Source: JANRKN01 sp033763435 (lineage in GTDB: Bacteria > Planctomycetota > Phycisphaerae > Phycisphaerales > UBA1924). Taken from it: a stretch of DNA of 35,685 nucleotides. A model generated the notes under the pieces. The model had not been told where the DNA came from, made no database searches, and was given only the letters and a program-made list of their open reading frames with translations. Made by a program: the position numbers and the translations under genes. Where the stretch lies: assembly GCA_033763435.1 (NCBI GenBank), contig JANRKN010000011.1, forward strand, positions 1-35,685, in the 5' to 3' direction. Shown here piece by piece: positions 16,104-24,265 of the stretch (position 1 is its first letter; every line of letters starts with the position of its first letter).

Positions 16104-16193
16104 TCAGCCCCGCACCAGCGCGAACGCCGCGCACGCCGCGACCAGCAGCCCCGCCGTCACCCACGCGACGATCTTCGCCACACGCTCACGCAC
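16104..16193 (-). CDS. 29-residue single-helix membrane peptide
   Basis: A short frame in the gap between the ferric-reductase-like and phosphofructokinase genes. GTG 16193 is preceded seven bases upstream by AAGGGAG, one of the better Shine-Dalgarno matches in the window. The peptide has a charged start (MRERVAK), one hydrophobic helix (IVAWVTAGLLVAACAAFAL) and a short basic end (VRG), then TGA. It begins 26 bases after the stop of the ferric-reductase-like gene and is co-directional, so it is probably co-transcribed. No family is recognised. It could be a small partner subunit of the membrane oxidoreductase. The fit of start, RBS, helix and spacing supports it; conservation has not been tested. 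Confidence 0.55.
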   Translation of the reverse strand: MRERVAKIVAWVTAGLLVAACAAFALVRG

Positions 16194-16219
16194 GCAGATA
16201 CTCCCTTCACATCCACGCA

Positions 16220-17596
16220 CTACACCAGATTGAACCGCTCGGCATGAAAGTCGCCCATCGGCACGCCCAGCGAAAACAGCGCCTTCTCCACCGCGTCCAT
16301 CATCGGCACGGGCCCGCAGATGAACGCTTCAAATCGCTCGCGCCCCGCGAGCCACTCCCCCGGCACGTGCCGCTCGAGCACCTCACGCGTGATAAAGCCC
16401 CGCTCGCCCGGCCATCCCTCGGGCGGTCTGGCCAGCACGTGCACCACGCGCAGGTTGCACCGCGCCTTCAGCGCCTCCAACTCCTCGAAGAACGCGACAT
16501 CCTCGCGCGTGTTGTTCCCATAGATCAACACCAGCGGCCTCGGATCGCCCCGATCCGCGAACGTCCGGATGTGCGAGATCATCGGCGTGATGCCGATCCC
16601 CGCCGCGAGAAGCAGAAACCCCCGCGCATCTGGGTGCCGATCCGCCGACAGCGCGCCGAACGGCCCATCGACATACACACGCTCGCCAGGCCGAGCATCC
16701 TTGACCCGCGCGGTAAAGTCGCCCAGCTCCTTGATCGTGAACTCCAGCTCGCCGCGCGCCTCCGCGCTGCCCGAGAAACTGAACGGATGCTCGCGGTCTG
16801 AGAAGGGCGAAGAGAACATCGTGATCCACGCGAACTGCCCCGGGCTGAACCGCAGCCCCTCATGGCCCTGTGCCCGCAGCGTCAGCGACCACGCGCGGCC
16901 CGCCCTGGGCGTCACACGCTCCACCACCCAGGGCCTGCGCAGCTCCGCCGCCGGCTTGAACACCCGCACATACACGATCAGCCCGACCCACGCCAGCGTG
17001 TACGCGAGCCACAGGGCGCGCTGCGCGGGCGTCGCGAGATAGTGCCCGACGAACAGCACGTGCGCCACGCCCAGCCCGACCGCGAGCACCGCGAGGATCG
17101 CGTGCGTGCGCCGCCATGCGTCATAGCTCAGCCGGAGCTTCTCGCGGAACACGCTCACGATCACGAGCACCAGCAGCGCGAGCGTCGCGCCCGTGCCCGC
17201 GAGGCCCGCGGGCGGCGCCGTGAGCGGGTTCACACGCCGGGCGATGTCGGCCGGGTCCAGAAACGCGAGAATCACCGGGTGCGCGACGATCAGCGCGACC
17301 GAGATCAGGCTGATCTGCCGATGGAACGCGTACACCACGTCCGATCCGAAGGGCGCCTTGAGCCACGGGAAGCGCGCCGTCAGAACGAACTGCAGTGTCA
17401 TCATCGCGAGCCCGACGAACCCGAGCGCGACGGAGAACTCGCGCCAGAACCCGCGCTCGCCGCGGACCGCGCCCGCGTCACCGAGCCAGCCCGCGCCGCC
17501 TGCCATCACCAGCGCCAAGGGCGCAAGCGTGAGCAGCAGATACAGCCCCACCCACAGCGCCCCGGTCCGCACGTGCGTCGCCCGCGTCCACGCCAC
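16220..17596 (-). CDS. Ferric-reductase-like transmembrane NAD(P)H oxidoreductase
   Basis: A 458-residue flavocytochrome-type protein. The N-terminal half is a ferric-reductase-like membrane domain with paired histidines suited to b-heme ligation (FHRQISLISVALIVAHP and THAILAVLAVGLGVAH). The C-terminal half is a ferredoxin-NADP reductase-type module: FAD-binding HPFSFSG, the nucleotide-binding AAGIGITPMISHIR, and CGPVPMMDAV near the end. It should pass electrons from cytosolic NAD(P)H through FAD and heme across the membrane; the acceptor (metal ion, oxygen or another) is unknown. The GTG start at 17596 lies 3 bases after the stop of the MBL/beta-CASP gene, so the two are in one operon, with the 29-residue peptide downstream. 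Confidence 0.88.
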   Translation of the reverse strand: MAWTRATHVRTGALWVGLYLLLTLAPLALVMAGGAGWLGDAGAVRGERGFWREFSVALGFVGLAMMTLQFVLTARFPWLKAPFGSDVVYAFHRQISLISVALIVAHPVILAFLDPADIARRVNPLTAPPAGLAGTGATLALLVLVIVSVFREKLRLSYDAWRRTHAILAVLAVGLGVAHVLFVGHYLATPAQRALWLAYTLAWVGLIVYVRVFKPAAELRRPWVVERVTPRAGRAWSLTLRAQGHEGLRFSPGQFAWITMFSSPFSDREHPFSFSGSAEARGELEFTIKELGDFTARVKDARPGERVYVDGPFGALSADRHPDARGFLLLAAGIGITPMISHIRTFADRGDPRPLVLIYGNNTREDVAFFEELEALKARCNLRVVHVLARPPEGWPGERGFITREVLERHVPGEWLAGRERFEAFICGPVPMMDAVEKALFSLGVPMGDFHAERFNLV

Positions 17597-17599
17597 GAT

Positions 17600-19027
17600 T
17601 CACTCCCCCACCTTGACCGTGCAGCCCCAGCTCGGCAGCTCGACCGAAGCGCCGCGGGCCGCGAGCTTGTCGCGCAGCGCGCGCCGCGGAACATCCTCGC
17701 CGTGGTTCAGCACGAACCTGGGCCACGCGCCGCCCGCGGCCGGCTTGAACTGACCGGCCCATCGCAGCAGGTCCGTCTGCCCCGCGTGCGCCGACAACCC
17801 GCCCAGCGTGTGAATCTTCGCACGGACGATCATCGGCTCGCCGTAGATCCGGACCTTCTTGACGCCCTGTACGAGCAAGCGCCCGAGCGTGCCCTGCGCC
17901 TGATAGCCGACGATGACCACGCGGCAATCGCGCCGCCAGATGTTGTGCCTGAAATGGTGCAGGATCCGCCCGCCCGTCGCCATCCCCGAGCCCGCGATGA
18001 TCACGCACGCGCCGTCGGGCGCATTCAGCCGGCACGAGTCGTCCTTGCTGCCGCACACCCGCAGGTCCGGGAAATCCAGCGGGAACTCGCCGTTGCGCGT
18101 CTCGCGCCGGGCGTCGGCATCCAGCTGCGCCGTGTGCTTGCGATACAGCTCGATCGTCTGCTGCGCCATCGGCGAATCGACATACACCGGGAACCTCGGC
18201 ACGCGCCCGGAATCGATCAGGTCGTGCAGCAGGCTCACCAGCAACTGCGTCCGCCCCACCGCAAAGCTCGGGATCAGCACCTTCTCGCGCGCCCACACCG
18301 CCTCGCGGATGATCCCCGCGAACTCCTCCACCGTGTCGGCAAAGCTCCGGTGGTCGCGGTCGCCGTACGTCGATTCCATGAACACGACATCGGGCGCGGG
18401 CGTGCCCGGCCCGTTCTCCGACACGTTCTCCGGGTCGCGCAGCAGCGGGATGCCCCACGGGCCGACGTCGCCCGAGAAGACCGCGCGCCTCTCCGTCCCG
18501 CTCTCTCGCGCGGCCAGCAGCAGCGAGCACGAGCCGAGGATGTGCCCGGAATCCACGGGCCGCACGCGCACGCCGGGCGCGACGTCCGTCCACGCGTGCA
18601 TGGGCATGGGCCGCAGCAGCGCGATCGCGCGCTCGGCATCGTCCTCGGTGAACAGCGGCGCGACCGGGGGCTTGCCGCGGCGAAGGTTGCGCTTGGTCCT
18701 GCGCGAGGCCTCCATCTCCGTCAGCGAGGCCGCATCGCGCAGCATGATCGTCGCCAGGTCCTTCGTCGCGCCCGAGCAATAGATGGGCCCCTTGAAGCCC
18801 GCGCCCGGAAGCAGCGGCAGTCGCCCCACGTGGTCGATGTGCGCGTGCGTGAGCACCACCGCATCAAGCCGTGCCGGATCAATCGGCGGAAGCTTCCGGT
18901 TCTGGTCCGCCGCCTCGCGCGTGCCCTGATGCTGGCCAAAGTCCACCAGCACCCGCGCGCCGTCGGTCTCCACCAGCGAGCACGAGCCCGTCACTTCACC
19001 CGCCGCGCCAAAGAGCGTGATCTTCAA
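17600..19027 (-). CDS. MBL-fold/beta-CASP RNA-processing nuclease-like protein
   Basis: A 475-residue protein with the metallo-beta-lactamase motif THAHIDH (60-66) and further ligand regions (VDSGHILGS, FSGDVG), a beta-CASP insert with the SGMATGGRILHH motif, and a C-terminal RMMBL segment (GGLSAHAGQTDLLRW). This is the architecture of CPSF73/Integrator-11-like bacterial exonucleases, which act on RNA. All zinc-ligand motifs look intact. The start is TTG at 19027: AAGGAGG lies six bases before it and MKITLFGAAGEVTGS is the expected family N-terminus. The gene leads the small operon containing the oxidoreductase. Confidence 0.9.
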   Translation of the reverse strand: MKITLFGAAGEVTGSCSLVETDGARVLVDFGQHQGTREAADQNRKLPPIDPARLDAVVLTHAHIDHVGRLPLLPGAGFKGPIYCSGATKDLATIMLRDAASLTEMEASRRTKRNLRRGKPPVAPLFTEDDAERAIALLRPMPMHAWTDVAPGVRVRPVDSGHILGSCSLLLAARESGTERRAVFSGDVGPWGIPLLRDPENVSENGPGTPAPDVVFMESTYGDRDHRSFADTVEEFAGIIREAVWAREKVLIPSFAVGRTQLLVSLLHDLIDSGRVPRFPVYVDSPMAQQTIELYRKHTAQLDADARRETRNGEFPLDFPDLRVCGSKDDSCRLNAPDGACVIIAGSGMATGGRILHHFRHNIWRRDCRVVIVGYQAQGTLGRLLVQGVKKVRIYGEPMIVRAKIHTLGGLSAHAGQTDLLRWAGQFKPAAGGAWPRFVLNHGEDVPRRALRDKLAARGASVELPSWGCTVKVGE

Positions 19028-19092
19028 CCCGCGCCTCCTTCAAACCGTTCCGCCCGCCCCACCCACGAGCCCCACCCACGAGCCGCGGGCCC

Positions 19093-20226
19093 TCATCGGC
19101 CCTGCGTCCGCGCCAGCAGCACTACGACCGCCACGGCGCACAGGATCGCCACCACCAGGAAGAAGATCTTCCAGAACGAGTAGGGCCGCTCCCCCACCAC
19201 CTCGCCCGTGCGCGCGTTCACAAAGCAGTGAAACAGCTTCCCCGAGTAGCGGTACGCGCTGATCCACACCGGCAGCAGCAGATGCTTGAACGTCACGTCC
19301 CGATACTGCGGCTTCATCTCGATGATCCGCTGCTCATCGCCCCCGATGTCCGCCCGCACCGTCGCCGCGATCCGCTCTTCCATCTCCGTGCGCGCGATCG
19401 CAAACCCGTCGCCCAGCCCCACCTGGTACACCTGCGCCGTGAACCCCGCGAGAAACTCATCGCGATAAGGCTCGGCCTCCTTGAGGTCCCACGGCTCCAG
19501 CGCCCGCTGCTTCTTCTCGGGCAGCGATCGGCACGCGGGCACCAGCACGTCATCGAACGCGTTGTCCACCACGCCCGACGCGGGCCTCCAGCGCGTCCGC
19601 CGCTCGCGCACCATCACCACCGTGCTGCGCCCGTTGACCGTCCGCGTCCGAGGCACCATCACATAGTAATAATCGCCCCGCTGGCCCGTGTACCACGTCC
19701 GCGCCCGCGCGTCGAACGTCCACGCGGGCAGGTACACGCCCTTGAACTGCTCATTCAAGAACGCCTGCGTCTTGATCGCGTTGGGCGCAAACCAGCGGGA
19801 GCGGATCCACGCCCGGTACGAGTCCTCGGCCTTCTGCCTGGGCACCCGGAAAGGCAGCACGCCGTCGGGCCTCACCCGCGCCGGGCACGTCTCCTGCGCC
19901 ACGATGTTGGTCCCGCAGAACGGGCACGAGAACGCGCTCGCCCCAGCCGGACGCGTCACCTCCGCCGCGCACGCCCCGCACTTGACGACCGGCGTCGCGT
20001 CCTCGGGCCGCGCGTGCTTCAGCCGCTCGAGCTCACCGGCAAAGTCGCGCTCCTCCAGCTCCGTCGGCGCGACGGGGATCGTGTTGCTCGCATTGCAATA
20101 CGGACACACCAGCGCGTCCGCACCGGGCGCAAACTCGAGCTTCGCCCCGCACTGCGCGCACGGAAAACGCCGCTGCGCCTCGCCCGGCGCCTCTGCCGAT
20201 CCCTCCATCGTCTCGGGCTCAGCCAT
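19093..20226 (-). CDS. Zinc-ribbon membrane protein, partner of the SPFH protein
   Basis: A 377-residue protein with two zinc ribbons: CAQC with CPYC near residues 23-45 and CGAC with CPFCG near 83-105. A large globular region follows (VLPFRVPRQKAEDSYRAWI, YLPAWTFDARARTWYTGQRG), with one C-terminal transmembrane helix (FWKIFFLVVAILCAVAVVVLL) and a short basic tail. Relatives are often loosely labelled TFIIB-type zinc ribbon or PriA-like; there is no helicase motif, so that label would be misleading. It begins 6 bases after the stop of the SPFH gene, strongly implying a shared complex at the membrane. Biochemical function is unknown. Confidence 0.75.
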   Translation of the reverse strand: MAEPETMEGSAEAPGEAQRRFPCAQCGAKLEFAPGADALVCPYCNASNTIPVAPTELEERDFAGELERLKHARPEDATPVVKCGACAAEVTRPAGASAFSCPFCGTNIVAQETCPARVRPDGVLPFRVPRQKAEDSYRAWIRSRWFAPNAIKTQAFLNEQFKGVYLPAWTFDARARTWYTGQRGDYYYVMVPRTRTVNGRSTVVMVRERRTRWRPASGVVDNAFDDVLVPACRSLPEKKQRALEPWDLKEAEPYRDEFLAGFTAQVYQVGLGDGFAIARTEMEERIAATVRADIGGDEQRIIEMKPQYRDVTFKHLLLPVWISAYRYSGKLFHCFVNARTGEVVGERPYSFWKIFFLVVAILCAVAVVVLLARTQGR

Positions 20227-20232
20227 GCGCGC

Positions 20233-21363
20233 TCAGCCCTGCGCGGGGCCCTGAGGCGGAAGCGGAGGCGGGAACAGCCCCGCAAGCCCCGGCACGCCCC
20301 CCGCGGGTGCCCAGCCGGACATCCCTTCGCACCACACGAGCGTTTCGCGCGTCACCGCGCCCGCGCGCGCCTGCGCGCCCAGCGATGCCACATCAAATGG
20401 CCCGACCTGCTGACCGTTGATCGCCGCGAAGTACAGCGCGCTCACCGCCTGCCCGGGCAGGGGCGGAGGTGTCGCGGGTCTGGCTTGGTTCGCGCCTGCC
20501 TGATTCGCCCCCGCCAGCGCCGCGGCCATCTGCTGGCCCATCGCCACGCCCATGCCCAGGCCCATCCCCGCGCCCGCCCCCGCCGACGGATTCCCCGCCG
20601 CGATCGGCATCGAGTCCGCCGCCTGCATCTGCGTGTAGCGCCCAAGATCCCCGATCACGCCCATGCTCGCGCGCTTGTCCAGCGCCTTCTCCACCTCTTC
20701 GGGCAGCGAGATGTTCTCGATCACGAACGTCGGCAAGTCCAGCCCCACCTTGCCGAACTCCGCCGACATCTGCTGGCGGATGAACGCCCCCAGCTCCGCG
20801 TACTTGCCCGCAAGGTCCAGCATCGGCACCTTGCTCTGCCCCAGAATCGTGCCGAACTGCGACACGATCAGGTTGCGGAGCTGCCCGGTGATTTCTTCCG
20901 TCGTGAAGCGGTTGTCCGTGCCGACGATCTGCTTCAGGAACAGTCCCGGATCCACGACCTTGATCGCGTACGACCCGAACGCGCGCAAGCGCACCGGCCC
21001 AAACTCCGGATCGCGCAGCATGATCGGGTTCATCGTCCCCCACTTGAGGTCCGTGAACTGCCGCGTCGAAACGAAATACACCTCGGCCTTAAAGGGCGAC
21101 TCGAAGCCGTACTTCCAGCCCTTGAGCGTCGCGAGGATCGGCAGGTTCTGCGTCTGCAGCGTGTGCGTGCCGGGCGTGAACACGTCGGCCAGCTGCCCCT
21201 CGTTCACGAAGCACGCCGCCTGCCCCTCGCGCACGACAAGCTTGGCGCCGTACTTGATCTCGTTGTTGAACCGCTCGAAGCGGTACACCATCGTGTTGTT
21301 CGTGTCGTCCAGGTACTGGACGATGTCGATCAGCTCGGTCTTCAGACGCGACCAGATGTCCAT
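20233..21363 (-). CDS. SPFH-domain protein with C-terminal GYF_2 domain
   Basis: A 376-residue protein of the virion-core/YdjI-like SPFH group. The N-terminus MDIWSRLKTELIDIV is followed by an SPFH domain (LVVREGQAACFVNEGQ, DPEFGPVRLRAFGSYAIKV), a coiled helix region, a Gly/Ala/Met-rich linker (GAGAGMGLGMGVAMGQQMAA) and a C-terminal GYF_2 module (YFAAINGQQVGPFD, LVWCEGMSGWAP). SPFH proteins oligomerise into membrane scaffolds; GYF_2 domains bind proline-rich peptides. The start is ATG 21363, with AGGAGGG eight bases upstream. The next gene encodes the zinc-ribbon membrane protein. Confidence 0.87.
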   Translation of the reverse strand: MDIWSRLKTELIDIVQYLDDTNNTMVYRFERFNNEIKYGAKLVVREGQAACFVNEGQLADVFTPGTHTLQTQNLPILATLKGWKYGFESPFKAEVYFVSTRQFTDLKWGTMNPIMLRDPEFGPVRLRAFGSYAIKVVDPGLFLKQIVGTDNRFTTEEITGQLRNLIVSQFGTILGQSKVPMLDLAGKYAELGAFIRQQMSAEFGKVGLDLPTFVIENISLPEEVEKALDKRASMGVIGDLGRYTQMQAADSMPIAAGNPSAGAGAGMGLGMGVAMGQQMAAALAGANQAGANQARPATPPPLPGQAVSALYFAAINGQQVGPFDVASLGAQARAGAVTRETLVWCEGMSGWAPAGGVPGLAGLFPPPLPPQGPAQG

Positions 21364-21492
21364 GCCTTCAACCCTCCTGCCACCCTTCCCCCACCCTTTC
21401 CCACCCGCTCTCCACCTTCTTCGGAACATGCTACCGCAGTTTCGGCCATCGCCCCGGCATACGACCCGGACCGAACGAACAATGAACGCGGT

Positions 21493-22062
21493 ATGAACCC
21501 GCCCACACCCGCCGCCCTACCGGCCCGCCTCACCGTCGTCTGCGGCCCCATGTTCGCGGGCAAGACCTCCGAACTCCTCCGCCGCTATCGCCGATCCGCT
21601 CCACCCCGCGCCCTCATCACGCCCGTCCGCGACACCCGCTCAGGCGCCCACGCCCGCGCCCACACGGGCGACGCCGAACCCTCGCTCCCCCTCGACGACG
21701 CGGCGAATCTCCTCCCCGCGCTGCGCTCCGCCTTCCCCGCCGCGCTTCCCGCGCTCGTCGCGATCGACGAAGCGCATTTCTTCGGCGCCTCTCTGGTCGC
21801 CCCCGTCCGCGCGCTCCTTGCCGCCCACACCTCCGTCCTCGTCGCGGGGCTCGAGCGAGATCACCGGGGCGAGCCCTTCGCGCCGTTGCCCGAGCTCCTC
21901 GCCGAGGCCGACGAAGTCGTCAAACTCTCCTGCCCCTGCGCACGCTGCGGCGCGCCCGCCATCCACTCCCAGCGCATGTCCGCCAGCCGCGAGCGCATCG
22001 TCGTCGGCGGCGCGGGCGACTACCAACCCCGCTGCCGGAACTGCTTCGAACCCGGCGCCTGA
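21493..22062 (+). CDS. tdk: Thymidine kinase (TK1 type)
   Basis: A 189-residue enzyme phosphorylating thymidine with ATP in pyrimidine salvage. The P-loop GPMFAGKT is at 18-25, the Walker B-like VAIDEAHFF in the middle, and the zinc-binding cysteines appear as CPCARC and CRNC near the C-terminus, with the lasso/thymidine-binding region ASRERIVVGGAGDYQPRC between them. Length and order of motifs are normal. ATG 21493 is the start, shortly after another ATG in a different frame. The gene diverges from the SPFH gene and converges on the uridine-kinase-like gene 21 bases away. Confidence 0.93.
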   Translation: MNPPTPAALPARLTVVCGPMFAGKTSELLRRYRRSAPPRALITPVRDTRSGAHARAHTGDAEPSLPLDDAANLLPALRSAFPAALPALVAIDEAHFFGASLVAPVRALLAAHTSVLVAGLERDHRGEPFAPLPELLAEADEVVKLSCPCARCGAPAIHSQRMSASRERIVVGGAGDYQPRCRNCFEPGA

Positions 22063-22083
22063 TCGAGCACATCCGACGCCGCG

Positions 22084-22776
22084 CTACACCGACGCCGATC
22101 CGTCCGCGTTCGGCACGCCGCGATCATTCCGCACGATCACGTGCGCCCGCGCGCGATACCCGCTCGCGCGTGCGTGAAACTCGGGGTCCGCGACGTTCTC
22201 AAAGAACTTCTTTGCCTTCTCAGGCCCCCAGCCTCGCACGCCCGACGTTTCGAGAATCTCCCACCGCGCCCAGCGCACGTCCGCCGAGGCCTCGACGAAC
22301 ACGCCCACGTCCAGCGCGTGCGCCACGCGCTCGTGCAGCGCGAAGATGCCCTCGACAACCACCACGCCGCCCACAGCCCCACCCATCGCGCCACCCGCCG
22401 CGCCGCCGGCCACCGGCCCGATCCGCCGTCGGCCCTCGCGCCGGTGCGTGTGGAACGACCAGATCGGCGCCTCGCACGCCCGCCCCTCGCGCAGCGCCCG
22501 CAGGTTGTTCACCAGTTCGTCCAGGTCCGCGTGCTTCGGATCATCGCGCTCAGGCTCGGGGATCCGCTCGTAATCGGGCAGATACCAGTCCGTGCTCAGC
22601 ACCACGCCAGCCGCCAGCCCCTCGACCACCTTCCGCGCCAGCGTGCTCTTGCCCGCGCCGACGGGCCCGGTGATGCCGATCACGGGCGTCTTCGCGCGCT
22701 CGCGCGCGAGTGACACAATCCGCGCGGGCGCCTCGTCCCACGCCACATGCACCGGCGGCGTATGGCCCGCGCTCAC
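22084..22776 (-). CDS. Uridine-kinase-like P-loop kinase
   Basis: A 230-residue P-loop kinase with GPVGAGKST, then LSTDWYLPDYERIPEPE, DDPKHADLDELVNNLRALREG and VVVVEGIFALHE, matching the uridine kinase/phosphoribulokinase family. A Gly/Ala/Met-rich insert (PVAGGAAGGAMGGAVGG) sits just before the VVVEGIFAL strand and is unusual. Substrate is inferred from context: thymidine kinase and a nucleoside transporter lie nearby. The GTG start overlaps the nuoH stop as GTGA, so translation is coupled to nuoH. Confidence 0.8.
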   Translation of the reverse strand: MSAGHTPPVHVAWDEAPARIVSLARERAKTPVIGITGPVGAGKSTLARKVVEGLAAGVVLSTDWYLPDYERIPEPERDDPKHADLDELVNNLRALREGRACEAPIWSFHTHRREGRRRIGPVAGGAAGGAMGGAVGGVVVVEGIFALHERVAHALDVGVFVEASADVRWARWEILETSGVRGWGPEKAKKFFENVADPEFHARASGYRARAHVIVRNDRGVPNADGSASV

Positions 22777-24119
22777 CGGCCCGCGGTCGGCAGCGACCCC
22801 TGCACCGGCCGATCCTCCAGCGCCATCGGGTCGGTCGGGCTCGTGTTGACCGCCTCACCCGCCATCGGGCTGAAGCGCGAGCCGTACAGCGGGATGCGCT
22901 TGTTCGCGGTCGTCTTGGGCATGAACGGCGAGACCAGCAGCGCGACGATCACCATGCCCACGTTGGCCGCGAGCATCGGCACCAGCCCGCGCTGGCCGAG
23001 GTACACCATCACCGACAGCGTGACGATCATCAGCATCGCCAGCGGGATCACCGCGTTCCACGCGACGGTCATGATCTGGTCATACCGCATGCGGGGGATC
23101 GTCCAGCGGATGACCATCGCGAACGCGACCAGCGTCGCCGTCTTGCCCGCGAAGATGCCGACCTTCGCCAGCACCGCCAGGAACCCGGTCGCCTCGGTGC
23201 CCCAGATCGTGACGAACGGGATCGGCTCAAACCCGCCTAGGAACATCATCGTGAAGATCGCCGACGACGTGATCAGGTGGCTGTACTCCGCCAGGAAGTA
23301 CAGCGCAAAGCGCATCGACGAATACTCGGTGTGGTACCCGCCGACGAGTTCCTGCTCGGCCTCGGCATTGTCGAACGGCGCGCGGTTGGCCTCGGCCAGC
23401 ATCGCAATGAACAGGATCACCCCCGCCACGGGCTGCGAGAACAGCAGCCACCCGTTGGCGTTCTGATAGTTCAGAATCTCGATCGGCCGGAGCGACCCGA
23501 CGACCAGGATCACCGCCAGGAGCGCCAGGCCCAGCGGGATCTCGTACGAGATCATCTGCGCCGTCGCCCGCAGGCCGCCCAAGAACGAGTACTTGTTGTT
23601 CGAGGCGTACCCGCCCAGCGTGATGCCATACACACCCAGCGCGGCAATCGCCACCGCGTACAGGATGCCCACCGACGTGTCCGCGCCCGCGACCGTCACC
23701 GGCCCGCCCTCAACGGTCACGTTCAGCAGCGGGATCGTGAACGTCGGGATGTCCCAAACGCCGCCCCACGGGATGATGATGAAGCCCATGAGCGCCGGGA
23801 TCACCACCACGATCGGCGCCAGACTGAACAGCACCTTGTCGACACGCGCGGGCGTGAAGTCTTCCTTCAGCAGGAACTTGATCCCGTCGGCCAGCGACTG
23901 CCCCAGCCCCCACATCCCCTTCAGGAACGACAGCGCCGGCAGGCCGAAGTCGAACCCCACCCGGTTGGGCCCCAGCCGGTCCTGGATGTACGCCGAGATC
24001 TTCCGCTCGAGGTACACGCTGTACGCCACGCCGCCCAGAATCACGTGCACCACTACCGCGATCGTCACGGCCGACACGATCAGCTGCGCGGTCAGAAAGC
24101 TCTCGAGAAATTCGATCAT
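22773..24119 (-). CDS. nuoH: NADH-quinone oxidoreductase subunit H
   Basis: A 448-residue membrane subunit of respiratory Complex I, forming part of the quinone site. Characteristic segments: YLERKISAYIQDRLGPNRVG, DGIKFLLKED, ISYEIPLGLALL, EANRAPFDNAEAEQELVGGYHTEYSSM and IRWTIPRMRYDQIM. It extends about 50 residues beyond the last helix in a Pro/Ser-rich tail. No other nuo gene is next to it, which is unusual because nuoG, nuoH and nuoI normally adjoin. ATG 24119 has AGGGA seven bases upstream. A probable -10 and a 5'-end hairpin precede it. Downstream it is coupled to a nucleoside-kinase-like gene. Confidence 0.97.
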   Translation of the reverse strand: MIEFLESFLTAQLIVSAVTIAVVVHVILGGVAYSVYLERKISAYIQDRLGPNRVGFDFGLPALSFLKGMWGLGQSLADGIKFLLKEDFTPARVDKVLFSLAPIVVVIPALMGFIIIPWGGVWDIPTFTIPLLNVTVEGGPVTVAGADTSVGILYAVAIAALGVYGITLGGYASNNKYSFLGGLRATAQMISYEIPLGLALLAVILVVGSLRPIEILNYQNANGWLLFSQPVAGVILFIAMLAEANRAPFDNAEAEQELVGGYHTEYSSMRFALYFLAEYSHLITSSAIFTMMFLGGFEPIPFVTIWGTEATGFLAVLAKVGIFAGKTATLVAFAMVIRWTIPRMRYDQIMTVAWNAVIPLAMLMIVTLSVMVYLGQRGLVPMLAANVGMVIVALLVSPFMPKTTANKRIPLYGSRFSPMAGEAVNTSPTDPMALEDRPVQGSLPTAGR

Positions 24120-24136
24120 TGACGGTTCCCTACTGA

Positions 24137-24163
24137 GGCTCGGCCACCCGGGCCGGCCGAGCC
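24137..24163 (-). promoter_or_regulatory. Hairpin at the 5' end of the nuoH transcript
   Basis: A perfect 9-bp stem (24137-24145 with 24155-24163) with a 9-base loop. Because TATCCT lies at 24170-24175, the predicted transcript would begin within a base or two of the hairpin. It may stabilise the mRNA 5' end or regulate it; it is too far from the start codon to mask the RBS directly. Confidence 0.5.
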
Positions 24164-24169
24164 GGTCCG

Positions 24170-24175
24170 AGGATA
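24170..24175 (-). promoter_or_regulatory. Candidate -10 for nuoH (TATCCT)
   Basis: TATCCT, the same hexamer as before the PP2C gene, but here about 50 bases from the start codon, giving a leadered mRNA with a Shine-Dalgarno. Confidence 0.4.
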
Positions 24176-24265
24176 GGCGACCTCACGCGGGGATTGTTCG
24201 GGAGTGAGCCCGACCGCTGACCGAACACAGACGCCCCACTCCCCACGGGCCACGCCCCACGGACC

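Noticed and set aside
19093..20226. Calling the zinc-ribbon protein PriA/primosomal helicase
   Set aside because: No Walker or helicase motifs; only the zinc ribbons are similar to that annotation.
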